Assembly (NCBI RefSeq): GCF_050908995.1
Contig: NC_135125.1
Span: 11,681,011-11,745,010, forward strand
Length of the DNA stretch: 64,000 nucleotides
Direction of reading: 5' to 3'
Source: Andrena cerasifolii
Lineage: Eukaryota; Arthropoda; Insecta; Hymenoptera; Andrenidae
In this document: piece after piece, positions 34,930-43,237 of the stretch
How the letters are laid out: each line of letters opens with the position of its first letter
Numbering within the stretch: the stretch's first letter is position 1
The notes under the pieces: generated by a model
Told to the model about the DNA's origin: nothing
What the model saw: only the letters and a program-made list of their open reading frames with translations
Database searches by the model: none
Translations under genes and position numbers: made by a program

Positions 34930-36341
34930 GCGAGTTGCAGAATTAATACATCCTAACGAACCTGCTCGTCGCCTCGCCGGTCTAATCGATTAACGAGCCT
35001 CCCCCGTGATTCGCTTGCGCCCCTGAGACATCGATAGACGCTCACATTCGCCAGAATCCCTGCTTCAAGACGATTCCGCTGTCGTTTCTGATTCTCCGTG
35101 GATTATCGATCAGCGTTTCTGAGCGTAGAGTCCTTTCGATTTTTTGGCGGGTCAGTAGCGGATCCCGCGATACCAACGGTGTAAACGTCGTAAACCTTGA
35201 ATCCGCTCGGCTAGAAGTTTCCAGCGGGAGTCGCGGAAACGTGAAGTCGATTTCGTTTTGGCTGGATTCCCGCGCGGTGTCCTCGCGTTTACGAGTCACG
35301 CCCTTTAAGCAAATAACGCAGATCAGCCGTGACGGCAGAGGCGAAATTATTTCCCCCCCCCCTTACCTTCGCGAAAGAAGAAAATCGAAGTGACTTGCGA
35401 AAACAGTTTCTGGAAAATTAGAATCCCGCAGAAACCCCGTAGGATCTCGTTCGAGTTTTCACTTAGCGTAAAGTCAATTTCACCGGGGTGTTTGAATGAT
35501 CGAAAGCCTCCTCGCGGCGAACGGGCCAAATGGGATTTTCGAGTTGCCGGCCGATTAGAGCCTGAATACCGAAATTTGGCGAACGTTTGCGCGACGGTGA
35601 TGAATAATTGTGGCGAGACGTTGGTACAATATTGACTCGATATTAAGTCGAGCGTAAAACTCAGGGGGAATCGGAATTAGATGAAAATTAAACGGAGGAG
35701 TGCGGTAGATAAGATGGGATTTAGCTTGAAATTGTGTTTGTAGGGCGAACTTGGCACGTGAATGATTGTATCCGCGACCGGGAGTCCCCAACTTTAGACG
35801 ATTAGCATTTTAAACTTATTTAATCCGTCCTCTGCTCCCAAGGCTACTTATAATCTCCCTGCCGAGGCTGCAAAGCATTTCGAGCTATAATAAACTCTAA
35901 TCGAAATCTGTGCCCAAAATATAGTCTGATTTAAGCTTTTAAAAGATACGGGAAAAGTGACGAGTCGCGGATCACGAGTCTCGACGAATGAAATTCGAAA
36001 CGTGCATTCCGGGATCCACACGTGCCTGGAGCGGAAGCAATTTTAACGTTGCCAGGGTGATAACGTTTTATTTAATTTTATCCCATAGTCGGGGATCGAG
36101 ATTAATTTGAAAACTGGTTATTTCCTGACGGGTTTTGTGAACAAAAACAGAGAACGGAGGTGGCGGGGCTGAAAGATTTGCAATTATAAGCAGGGTCGTT
36201 AATATTTCCGGCAAATATATTCTATTTTGATATTGCGTTTGCTTGCAGGGTTTTGGACAAGCGGATCACGAGATATCCGCTAGTATACTGAAAAAGAAAT
36301 ACCCCGATTACACACTCACTTGCTCGAATGAGGGATACTGA
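34802..36341 (+). CDS. 14 kDa phosphohistidine phosphatase (PHPT1/janus-A family), last two exons; 5' exon not found
   Basis: The enzyme removes phosphate from histidine residues of cytosolic proteins. The exon at 34802-34929 codes DIFDETLSQLEQFPELRAKC then VGGGRIEHNPDDRTIKVYGHSQ. The exon at 36249-36341 codes GFGQADHEISASILKKKYPD then YTLTCSNEGY and a stop. Joined they give the family signature C-x-GGGRIxH...VYGxSxGFGxADHE, and the C-terminus YPDY...NEGY matches human PHPT1 and Drosophila janus-A. The first exon, which would carry the catalytic His just before A-D-I-F, must end in phase 1 and was not recognised upstream. The neighbouring unusual gene cluster makes a testis link conceivable; the enzyme itself is usually general. 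Confidence 0.85.
36249..36341 (+). CDS. PHPT1-type last exon
   Basis: The acceptor is gcgtttgcttgcag| and the frame opens in phase 0 with GGT TTT GGA CAA GCG GAT CAC. Thirty codons precede TGA 36339-36341. GFGQADHE continues the YGHSQ of the previous exon without a gap, and the ending YPDYTLTCSNEGY is close to the family C-terminus. Confidence 0.88.
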   Translation, partial: GFGQADHEISASILKKKYPDYTLTCSNEGY

Positions 36342-36429
36342 AGGGGAGAAAGCGGAGGAAAGTGTTCCGTGTGCTGCTGCTTCGACGAAAACGCAACAAA
36401 AACTACCTTTATATATATTAAATAAGTGA

Positions 36430-36435
36430 AATAAA
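36430..36435 (+). terminator. Polyadenylation signal of the PHPT1-type gene
   Basis: A canonical AATAAA lies 89 bases after the stop codon, in an AT-rich tail followed by a T/G-rich stretch. Confidence 0.6.
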
Positions 36436-36882
36436 AAATTTGTAAAGATTACACCCTTGTCGCCGATTTCTTACGAACCCTTGATCCCTGAAATATGAAA
36501 TAGGAACGTTGAAACGCGCACTCGTGTATTTCCAAGCGATTCGACGTCCTTATTCGCAATTCAATTATCCGCGCTCCCGTTTGATCGGCAATTAAGATTA
36601 ATACCCGCGTTATCTGGATGCCGGCAACACGGATTTATTGGTGTAGCAAGTATCGAGTGGCAATGCAATCGGGTTATTAATGAATTTGGTTCCATCGGGG
36701 ATCTCGTTCTTCGTAATTGACGCGCGTTGATTGGAAGAGGCGTCATGGAGAGAATCGAACGATATCTGTCTGTGACGGGAACGAATTAAATTTCTGAATT
36801 ACAACTGAACCGATAAAGCACTGGTCTACTTGCCTATAAGAGTAACTCGATCGATAAGAGAATCTTTAAGTTATTACTCTGA

Positions 36883-37018
36883 CCACAGACGAGGTATAGG
36901 ATAGACCTATCAACCGATGCACTTTTCACCCAGCCTCAAATTGTGGGTCGGTAACACAATTTGGGTGGCGACACGAACATCCATAAGGTGATAGGTCTAT
37001 CCTATACCTCGTCTGTGG
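36883..37018. repeat. Perfect 30-bp inverted repeat with nested inner inverted repeat
   Basis: The left arm 36883-36912 begins CCACAGACGAGGTATAGGAT, and the right arm 36989-37018 is its exact reverse complement, ending CTATACCTCGTCTGTGG. The 76-nt loop contains a second stem, CAAATTGTG and CACAATTTG, around ggtcggtaa. The whole can fold into one 136-nt hairpin. Related direct copies of the right arm follow at 37231-37272 and 37303-37341. Confidence 0.85.
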
Positions 37019-37341
37019 CCTTATCACAGAAATTTACAGTAAAATCTAATTCTTTAAAGACTTCGTACCGTAGACAGGTCACATGCATCTCCGCATACAC
37101 ACACTTTCCCTTTACCCTCAATGCTCCTTCGGGGAATACTTGTTAACTGACCATCGTCCATGAACAGAGGGCACTGGAATCAGTCCCGAATTTCTAGATC
37201 GGTAAGGCAGTCACAGTCGGACCGCGAAAGTCCATAAGATGTTAGATTTATTCTACACCTCGCGTGTGCTAGGACCTTCCAGATAGACAGGAAAATGCAT
37301 TGAATGCCACATCTATTCTATACCTGGTCTGTGGCGTTACC
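36981..37341 (+). repeat. Three direct copies of a ~40-bp unit
   Basis: The copies read ccataaggtgataggtctat (36981), ccataagatgttagatttat (37231) and, less exactly, gccacatctattctatacct (37306). Each continues into a version of tctatacctcgtctgtgg. Spacing is irregular (about 250 and 72 bases), so this is not a simple tandem array. Confidence 0.65.
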
Positions 37342-37732
37342 CTACGAGCACAGGCTGTTTGCCTCATCGGTACTACAGATTCCAATTCCACATGGAAGTT
37401 GGAGTTGCACCTGGAAGATGGGTGCACCGAAATAAGTTCCCTAAGACCGCCTGTAATTCAAATTACGAATCTTCCACCCCCGATAAAAGAAAAGATCACT
37501 AATATGCCAAGACCAAGAGGCTGCGTCCCAATCTCGGTAACAAAATATTACCGATCCACCAGGTTCGTCGAGAGGATCGTCGGCGATATTCTTTTTGTTC
37601 AATGCGTGGCACGCTTTGCCAGAACGACGCGAAAATAATTGCACATCGCGGCATCGCTTCGCTTGGCAACGAGAGCCGCTGATCAGCGCAGTTTGGACAC
37701 GTCGAACGCCCGATGAAGGCGTTAATAAATTC

Positions 37733-37738
37733 TCAGTA
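37733..37738 (+). promoter_or_regulatory. Possible initiator of the MDH-derived gene
   Basis: TCAGTA, an insect initiator-like word, lies 20 bases before the ATG at 37759 and follows an AT-rich gttaataaattc. It would give a very short 5' UTR. Weak evidence on its own. Confidence 0.25.
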
Positions 37739-37758
37739 ATTCACCAACAGAAATAACA

Positions 37759-37836
37759 ATGTTTTCCCGAGCCGCAAAATCATTCGTGAAATCCATCGGT
37801 CAGCGACGATATCACGTCGGTGAAGAGAACGCAAAG
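37759..37836 (+). CDS. MDH-derived gene, exon 1 (presequence)
   Basis: The ATG at 37759 opens 26 codons ending GEENAK at AAG|gtgcgc. The segment is rich in Arg, Lys, Ser and Ala with no acidic residue before the end, and RRYHV resembles a processing site. The layout parallels the presequence and short spacer before the first beta strand in mitochondrial MDH. Confidence 0.8.
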
Positions 37837-40800
37837 GTGCGCGAATTTCTGGAGGATTTCATTATTTTCCGTTTTCCATCGAATGGCGGCCAGCTTGATC
37901 CTTACCGATTCCACTGAATTGCCCGTGCAGGTCGCGATGGCCGGAGGTGAGATCGGACGATCCCTGTCGCAGATGCTGAAGCAAACTTCGAAACTCGACG
38001 TGCTCGCTTTGTACGACGTGGCCGCGTCCAACAAGACGTTCTCCTCCATTCCACCCAGGTTCCACAGCTTCTCCAACGGCGAACCGCTGAATACCAACGT
38101 GAGTATTTTATTTGCACCCTGCGCTCGGGTCCTAGACCCAGACGTAGGCGAGCTGATAGTCGGACGCCGCTCTCTAACGAAAACAATGATCGCGCGTTGA
38201 ATCAGAACTCGCGGATGCTGACGATGTTGGAGAAGTCTCGGTTCGGTAAGGACGGCCAGCAGAGCGAAGCCTTGCAGGAACCCGTGCGCTGCTTCTCTAC
38301 CCGCGTCTCAAACATTACCCAGGTATAGAACCTCTTGATAATCCGACGCGAGAACCTTCCAGCATTTACTGCGAATCTGTTTCAAATTGAAATTTTTTTC
38401 TCTCCATCGGTTAGAACGAAACCGAGGAACTCGTCGAAGCTCTGCGTCATCTGCCGATCGCCGAAGAGTGCGCCGTGGATCACGCTGCCAAGACGAACAA
38501 GATAGTGTCCCAGGTAAGAGATTGTATCATATATTACATCGTTGATAGAAGTTGCATGGATCGATTGAAAACTGCGCTCCGTAAGAAATTCAATAGCACG
38601 GACGTTTCCATTGGTTGATTCGTTTGCGAATGAACGAGATCCACGTGTCGCTGCGTGTTTCTTCGACGTAACGTGGCGCCGATGGCGATAATAGGATGAG
38701 GAGGAGGATAGGGATGAAAGCTGGCGGGGGCGACTCTAAGAATGCATATTTCAACGCGTGGAAAATCCGTGTCGCGAGTACTTTCGTTCATCCGGAATGT
38801 CTTATCGTCGCCTCGTCAGCGCAGGAAGACAGGGATTGCCTCGGAAAGGAGGACCATTTGTCCCCCTTGCAATCTTTCTTTCCATCCACGCAATTGCTCG
38901 CGCGAAGCCTTGCGATTACTACTTCGAATGGCTGCGAACGGTTTTTCTATATCCTGGTGTACGAATGTTCTTGCCTTTGACGTTAAACGTTCACTGGAGG
39001 ATTTTACTCTAGTGGAAGATCCTCGAATCTCCTCTGTTCTCAAGAGATTTCCAGTTAGATACGAAGAAGCATCGATGCGACTCGTTTGCTCGACTACAAG
39101 CTCGTCGAACGCGCGTTAAAGTACTTGGAGTCGTCCTTAAGCGATCTGCGAACGAAACACGATTCTTTTGCGCCGAACAGTGTAATTTCTTAAAAGAAGA
39201 AGAGAACCGCTCGCCCCTTAGCGGTATGTTGGCTCGAGATCGTGGCTTATTCCAGCCACGTGCAACCGTGCACGTTCTTTTGCGATATCCTTTTGCCCCG
39301 ATAAAGAGAGTACAAGACGAGAGACGATGGACGGGGGTTGGGGACGCGGCACGGTGCTGAAATTCTCTGACAAACGTGAAAGTTCGATTAACGATCGTTT
39401 CGCCGAAGCGCGGAAACTTTGCTCGATCACTATCTTCTATCCCCTCCTCCGTTCTGAGGGATTCCGAAAGAGAAAGAAGCGCCGGGTCACTGAAATCGTC
39501 TCTCCGTCTGTCCTCAGGGGGACAACGAGCCACGAGGTCCTCGAGTTCTCGGTGAAATGGGGCCCGCTAAGTTCCTGCACGGCGGTCGCATCGTGTCCGA
39601 GATCTATAGACAGTTGCCGAATCTCGCGTCGTACCTTCGAAAGGATTGCTCGAGGAGCGTCAACGCCGCGTCCCGGCGACAGCTCTCGAGTTTCGCGACG
39701 TTCTCGGCCGAGAGCTCCTCGGCGAGAGACGGCATGTATGTCGAGAAGTGTCCTAAAAGCTGTTCGAGGAATGCCAGCGATATTCCATCGGCGTCGAGGA
39801 GCTGGACCGCGGAGAAGGTGTGCAAGAGGAGTCAGTCGAGGAAGAAGGATGCTAGGAAACTGATCGCCGCGCCGTCCGAGCAGACTGTGGAGAAGAAGCA
39901 CTTGATCGAGATGGAGGATCTAGCGATGAGAATGGAGAAGCTGGAGAAGAAGAAGGCTCGATCTAAGAGGCCGAAAGAGCCGAGGACCTCGGAACTGGTG
40001 CCCGTGAGATTCGAGAAACGGTCAAACAGCGAGAGGAAGTCGAGTAACTGGACGATACCAGCCGCCATCTCGGACAAGAAGCCAAGGACGCTGTATGGAT
40101 CGGTTCACCAGAGAAATACGTCCGTCACGTGGTTCTTTTCCAAGCTGCTCGATGCCCAGAACAGTGACGTGGCTGACTGCAGGTACAAGAACTACAAAAT
40201 AGGCAAACTGGGTTGCATTCAGAATCAGAAGGTGATTAAGGAAGTAAACGAGACCGACAATCCTCGCGAGAAGAGTCCTAGGCTGAACGCCTCGACTTCC
40301 ATGAGCGACTTAGCGCCAGAACGCGTCGAGGAACCGACTCAAAGAAACCTGAATGGAGGTTCGAGGTCTTCCGAACGATTTCAAGTCGAGAAGTCTAGCT
40401 CTGTGCATCGATCGCTGCAGGAGCCCGAGGCTACGGACGAGAAGGTACTGGCAGCGTCCAGCATCGACGATTCAGACTGCGATACGATCAGCAACATCGA
40501 AGAGCCTCAAAAGCCAGTGCGCAAGATGTCGTCGAAGATCGCGCAGTTCCTGGAGAACCTGATGCTCAAGAGGCAGAGGACATGGTCTCTGTCAACCCTT
40601 GCATCGTACAATCTCGACTCGTTGTTCGCTCAAGAAGCGGCGCCGGTCTTCAACTACGTCGCCTTAAAGCCAGTGCTCTTCTCCTGCAAGGGCGACGACT
40701 CCAAGCCCACTCTCAAGGACAAGCTGTGCAGCAAGTTCTGCACGAAGAAGAGCAAAAAGGAGGACGACATCTGCAAGAAGCGACAGAAGGGTTGCAACGC

Positions 40801-42572
40801 CAGCTCTTGCGACGGTGATCGCGATCCTTGCAAGAATGTCAGGACCCAGAAGACTTACGGGTCTTCCTGCAAGAAGTACGAGCCGGACAAGCAGTCCAAG
40901 AAGGAGGATCCCTGTAAGAAGCAGAAGAATGAGGCCGGTCACGGGAAACCCTGCGGCATAGGCGACGAAAAGCACGAGGAGCCGTGCAAGAAGCTTCGAA
41001 ACACGGACACTCACGGGAAACAGTGCAAGCATTGCGGAGGGCCGCACTGGAAGCACGACCCTTGCGACAAGTTCTGGTGCGACGATGTCCACGGGACGCG
41101 CTGCAAGCAGGCGAAGCAGAAGAAGCAGCCCGATTGGCAGTGTCCCCCTCCGCTGAAGACGAAGAGCTGCGACAGGGAGAAGAAACCTGCCCCAACCTGC
41201 GGCAAGGAGCAGAGGCCCAAGTGCGATCCGCCAAAGAAGCCCGTGAAAAGCTGCGAGAAGACCTGCCACAAAGAGAAGAAGCAGGACTGCTGCAAGGAGG
41301 CCAGGCCCAAGTGCGACACGCCGAAGAAGACCGTGAAAAGCTGCGAGAGGACCTGCCACAAAGAGACGAAGCAGCCTACGTGCAAGGTGGAGAATAAGTG
41401 CGGTACACCGAAGAAGGTCGAGAAGAAGAAGAGCGACAAGCACGATTGTCCGCCCGTTATTCGAGCACCCAGTTGCTCCAAGGACGGAGGGAAATCGGGT
41501 GGAAGTGGGAAAGGACCATCCTGCAGGGGATTCGCGACTGTCGCTTCCAGAATTCACTTCTAGCTTATACAACAATTACACATCGTTGTACTTCCTCCCG
41601 TTTTATATCTCGACTCATAGAGGATGATGATCTGATAATTTCGTGTAGCGTGAGCGAAGCCTGTTGCGTGAATAAACGTGTTACATCTTATGTTCTCGTG
41701 TGTTCCGCTAATCCGACAATTTTATCGCAGCCTTACACGTGTTCCTTCTCGTATCTTGAATCTGTGCATTCTGATTTGAATTGCAGCTGCAGGAGTCATC
41801 GGGGCCCCTGAGCAACCACCAGCAGAGCGGCCACGTCATCGAAGTAAGTCCCAAACACTGTCTGTTACTTAGATTTCAGTTATATCGTTCGCGAGCACTC
41901 GGTAACGGGTGAGTAAGATAGAGCCTTAGAGATTTCTAGTAGCGAGACTCGTCGCTATGGCTCCACCTCCCTTCTGCCTCTTCCTCGTCGCCAAACTTAC
42001 ACGTGAATGCGATTAAAACGAACGAAAAAAAATAAAACCCAAAACGAGATCAATCGAAAATGTCGGATCATCCTCTCTCCCCGCAGAGGACGAACAGAGG
42101 TGCGCGCGAAATCGAGGGATCGGTCGCGCACTTTAAGGACCAAAGGAACAGGGGCCCTTTGTCGATGACCGCGATCATGGAGGGACCCACGATCCCCTTG
42201 CTCCCCACGATCGATCGGGCCATGTCGCGGAGCACCAGCTTCATTCCCAAGAGCCGCGTCGATTCGCGTCGCGATACGGTACTATTCGACTACGACAGGC
42301 AGCGCAACGACGACTACTTCCCCCAAGGCGAGGAGTACGAGGACGATATCGGCGCAGACTACGGCCAGCTGTCCAAGGAGCTTCCCGGCAGAAGAATACC
42401 TCGCGAAGAGGACATGGAACACTTCGCTCCGACCGCGCAGCTATCCGAAACCGGCGATTCACGGACGAATCTCTCCCAGCAGCCCTCTGAGAAGCCTTTC
42501 TATAAACGATCCACGCATCGGGGGCAAACTCTCCGCGAGAAGGTTTCTGGCTTGAAGCGTCGATTCCTCTGA
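37759..42572 (+). CDS. Truncated mitochondrial malate-dehydrogenase paralog with a new C-terminal half
   Basis: Six exons with clean splice sites, all phase 0, are proposed: 37759-37836, 37931-38098, 38206-38322, 38415-38513, 41787-41843, 42087-42572, about 334 residues. Exon 1 codes MFSRAAKSFVKSIGQRRYHV, a typical mitochondrial presequence. Exon 2 opens VAMAGGEIGRSLSQMLKQTS, then KLDVLALYDVA, which matches the NAD-binding start of mitochondrial MDH (VAVLGAxGGIGQPLSLLLK...LxLYD) with one residue missing from the Gly loop. The intron sits between K and V of this segment. After LYDVA the MDH similarity stops; the catalytic His/Asp and substrate arginines have no counterpart. Exon 6 is polar, charged and probably disordered. 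It cannot be a working dehydrogenase. Joining exon 4 to exon 5 skips the 39.5-41.6 kb gene; alternatives are discussed under findings. Confidence 0.7.
37931..38098 (+). CDS. MDH-derived gene, exon 2 (nucleotide-binding motif)
   Basis: The acceptor is gaattgcccgtgcag| and the donor AAC|gtgagt; 56 codons. The first 31 residues hold the degenerate G-x-G-x-x-G loop and the strand ending LALYDVA. The remainder, ASNKTFSSIPPRFHSFSNGE and a few more, is unlike MDH. The preceding intron is only 94 bases. Confidence 0.85.
38206..38322 (+). CDS. MDH-derived gene, exon 3
   Basis: A 39-codon exon, phase 0 at both ends, acceptor cgttgaatcag|, donor CAG|gtatag. It codes NSRMLTMLEKSRFGKDGQQS and then EALQEPVRCFSTRVSNITQ. 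No family match. The RCFST word looks like a second presequence-type site but is internal. Confidence 0.72.
38415..38513 (+). CDS. MDH-derived gene, exon 4
   Basis: A 33-codon exon with acceptor ctccatcggttag| and strong donor CAG|gtaaga. It codes NETEELVEALRHLPIAEECA then VDHAAKTNKIVSQ, likely a short amphipathic helix. No family match. Confidence 0.72.
39495..39517 (+). promoter_or_regulatory. Strong splice acceptor before the Don juan-like frame
   Basis: The pyrimidine tract ctgaaatcgtctctccgtctg and tcctcag| is followed by GGG GAC AAC GAG in the same frame as ATG 39557, with 13 codons between. It could end a 5'-UTR intron, or join exon 4 of the MDH-derived gene in phase 0. Confidence 0.5.
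39557..41563 (+). CDS. Don juan-like Lys/Cys-rich protein, likely sperm mitochondrial
   Basis: A 668-codon frame without introns. Residues 1-60 (MGPAKFLHGGRIVSEIYRQL ... SRRQLSSFATFSAES) are basic and rich in Ser and Arg, like a mitochondrial presequence. Residues about 60-380 are charged and low in hydrophobics. From about 395 on the protein is Lys/Cys-rich: DPCKN at 423, DPCKK at 451, EPCKK at 475, DPCDK at 501, several followed by HGKPC/HGKQC. A 30-residue unit KCDxPKKxVKSCExTCHKExK is repeated at 555 and 585, with a partial third at 614. The Drosophila sperm protein Don juan is known for DPCKKK repeats and binds mitochondrial derivatives; the parallel is in motif and composition. The frame continues upstream of the ATG to a strong phase-0 acceptor at 39517, so it may be a terminal exon and not a free-standing gene. 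Confidence 0.82.
   Translation: MGPAKFLHGGRIVSEIYRQLPNLASYLRKDCSRSVNAASRRQLSSFATFSAESSSARDGMYVEKCPKSCSRNASDIPSASRSWTAEKVCKRSQSRKKDARKLIAAPSEQTVEKKHLIEMEDLAMRMEKLEKKKARSKRPKEPRTSELVPVRFEKRSNSERKSSNWTIPAAISDKKPRTLYGSVHQRNTSVTWFFSKLLDAQNSDVADCRYKNYKIGKLGCIQNQKVIKEVNETDNPREKSPRLNASTSMSDLAPERVEEPTQRNLNGGSRSSERFQVEKSSSVHRSLQEPEATDEKVLAASSIDDSDCDTISNIEEPQKPVRKMSSKIAQFLENLMLKRQRTWSLSTLASYNLDSLFAQEAAPVFNYVALKPVLFSCKGDDSKPTLKDKLCSKFCTKKSKKEDDICKKRQKGCNASSCDGDRDPCKNVRTQKTYGSSCKKYEPDKQSKKEDPCKKQKNEAGHGKPCGIGDEKHEEPCKKLRNTDTHGKQCKHCGGPHWKHDPCDKFWCDDVHGTRCKQAKQKKQPDWQCPPPLKTKSCDREKKPAPTCGKEQRPKCDPPKKPVKSCEKTCHKEKKQDCCKEARPKCDTPKKTVKSCERTCHKETKQPTCKVENKCGTPKKVEKKKSDKHDCPPVIRAPSCSKDGGKSGGSGKGPSCRGFATVASRIHF
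41219..41398 (+). repeat. 90-bp coding tandem repeat in the Don juan-like gene
   Basis: Two units of about 90 bp, starting aagtgcgatccgccaaagaa and aagtgcgacacgccgaagaa, code KCD-P/T-PKK...SCE-K/R-TCHKE. A third, partial unit begins at 41396. Synonymous differences are few, which suggests recent duplication or conversion. Confidence 0.8.
41671..41676 (+). terminator. Polyadenylation signal of the Don juan-like gene
   Basis: AATAAA lies 107 bases after the stop and is followed by ttatgttctcgtgtgttccg, a T/G-rich downstream element. It lies before exon 5 of the MDH-derived gene, which supports a transcript ending here. Confidence 0.6.
41787..41843 (+). CDS. MDH-derived gene, exon 5 (small exon)
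   Basis: A 57-nt exon, 19 codons, with acceptor tgatttgaattgcag| and consensus donor GAA|gtaagt, phase 0 to 0. It codes LQESSGPLSNHQQSGHVIE. Its good splice sites and matching phase with exons 4 and 6 support it despite its size. Confidence 0.6.
42087..42572 (+). CDS. MDH-derived gene, terminal exon 6
   Basis: The acceptor is ctctctccccgcag|, phase 0, and the stop is TGA at 42570. It codes 161 residues, beginning RTNRGAREIEGSVAHFKDQR, with an acidic middle (GEEYEDDIGADY) and a basic end (LREKVSGLKRRFL). The frame also reads through from an ATG at 42060, so an unspliced short gene starting there is an alternative. No family was recognised. No AATAAA was seen downstream. Confidence 0.68.
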   Translation, partial: RTNRGAREIEGSVAHFKDQRNRGPLSMTAIMEGPTIPLLPTIDRAMSRSTSFIPKSRVDSRRDTVLFDYDRQRNDDYFPQGEEYEDDIGADYGQLSKELPGRRIPREEDMEHFAPTAQLSETGDSRTNLSQQPSEKPFYKRSTHRGQTLREKVSGLKRRFL

Positions 42573-42889
42573 CGCTCGTGGAACGGAATTACCGAGGACA
42601 ACTCTGGCAACGTCAAGGAGCCATCCGAGGCACGCCAATTATTACACGTCAACCGTGTGCCCTAATGTATCCAATGCGCTTTTCTCAGACTAGAAACAGC
42701 AACCTTCTCTCGTCGCGGATTTCCCCTTGCGAGCGTGTATCGTCGTCGATAAAAACAATTTCTGCGCGGCATCGATAATCGTCGAAAGAGGACGATCCAT
42801 TTTTCGGCATTTGCTCTCGGTAATGATGGTGGAGGAGGGAGGTGGGCGGTTGCCCGGAGAAAGAGGGGCAGAGACGAGAAAGAGCAGGA

Positions 42890-42895
42890 TATAAA
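42890..42895 (+). promoter_or_regulatory. TATA box before the small Pro/Cys-rich frame
   Basis: TATAAA within caggatataaaggagcg; expected start site is near 42920, where the ATG of the small frame lies. It could serve the 43.4-kb gene instead. Confidence 0.35.
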
Positions 42896-42919
42896 GGAGC
42901 GCGATCTGATGTCCAGGGT

Positions 42920-43123
42920 ATGAGAAGAGAGAAGCTCAAACTGGGCGAGCCCGATTGCGGCGAGGATCCACCTGGCTGGGTGGAGAAGAGCCCTTGTCAT
43001 CCGCCGAAGGGTCCCTGTAAGCCCATGGGTCCGCCGGGATATCCCGCGAAACCTAGGCAAGAGAAGAAGCCGTTCTGCGTAAAGTGTCCACCCAAGAAAC
43101 CGTGCAAAACGAGAAAGTGTTAG
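42920..43123 (+). CDS. Small Pro/Cys/Lys-rich protein, 67 residues
   Basis: The frame starts at ATG 42920 and codes MRREKLKLGEPDCGEDPPGW, then a tail with CHPPKGPC, KPMGPPGYPAKP, CVKCPPKKPCKTRKC. The Cys-Pro-Pro and Lys-Pro-Cys words match the composition of the two large neighbours. The upstream frame is open to 42827 without an ATG. A TATAAA lies only 30 bases before the ATG, so either the leader is almost absent or the segment is an exon entered at the weak acceptor gatgtccag|GGT ATG (phase 0). Lacking any family, it is judged by composition and location. Confidence 0.5.
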   Translation: MRREKLKLGEPDCGEDPPGWVEKSPCHPPKGPCKPMGPPGYPAKPRQEKKPFCVKCPPKKPCKTRKC

Positions 43124-43237
43124 GTGCGCCGGGGCACTGAGAGACAGAGGGTACGTGGAGATAGCGGCGGACACGCACCAGTCAGACACACGATCAGACT
43201 CTTCTATCGATCAAAATCTCTGTTGTCTGCGTCGTAG

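Noticed and set aside
40664..41575. 303-codon minus-strand frame opposite the Don juan-like gene
   Set aside because: It is the reverse of Lys/Cys codons (aag read as ctt, Leu-rich) and has no signals of its own; a shadow.
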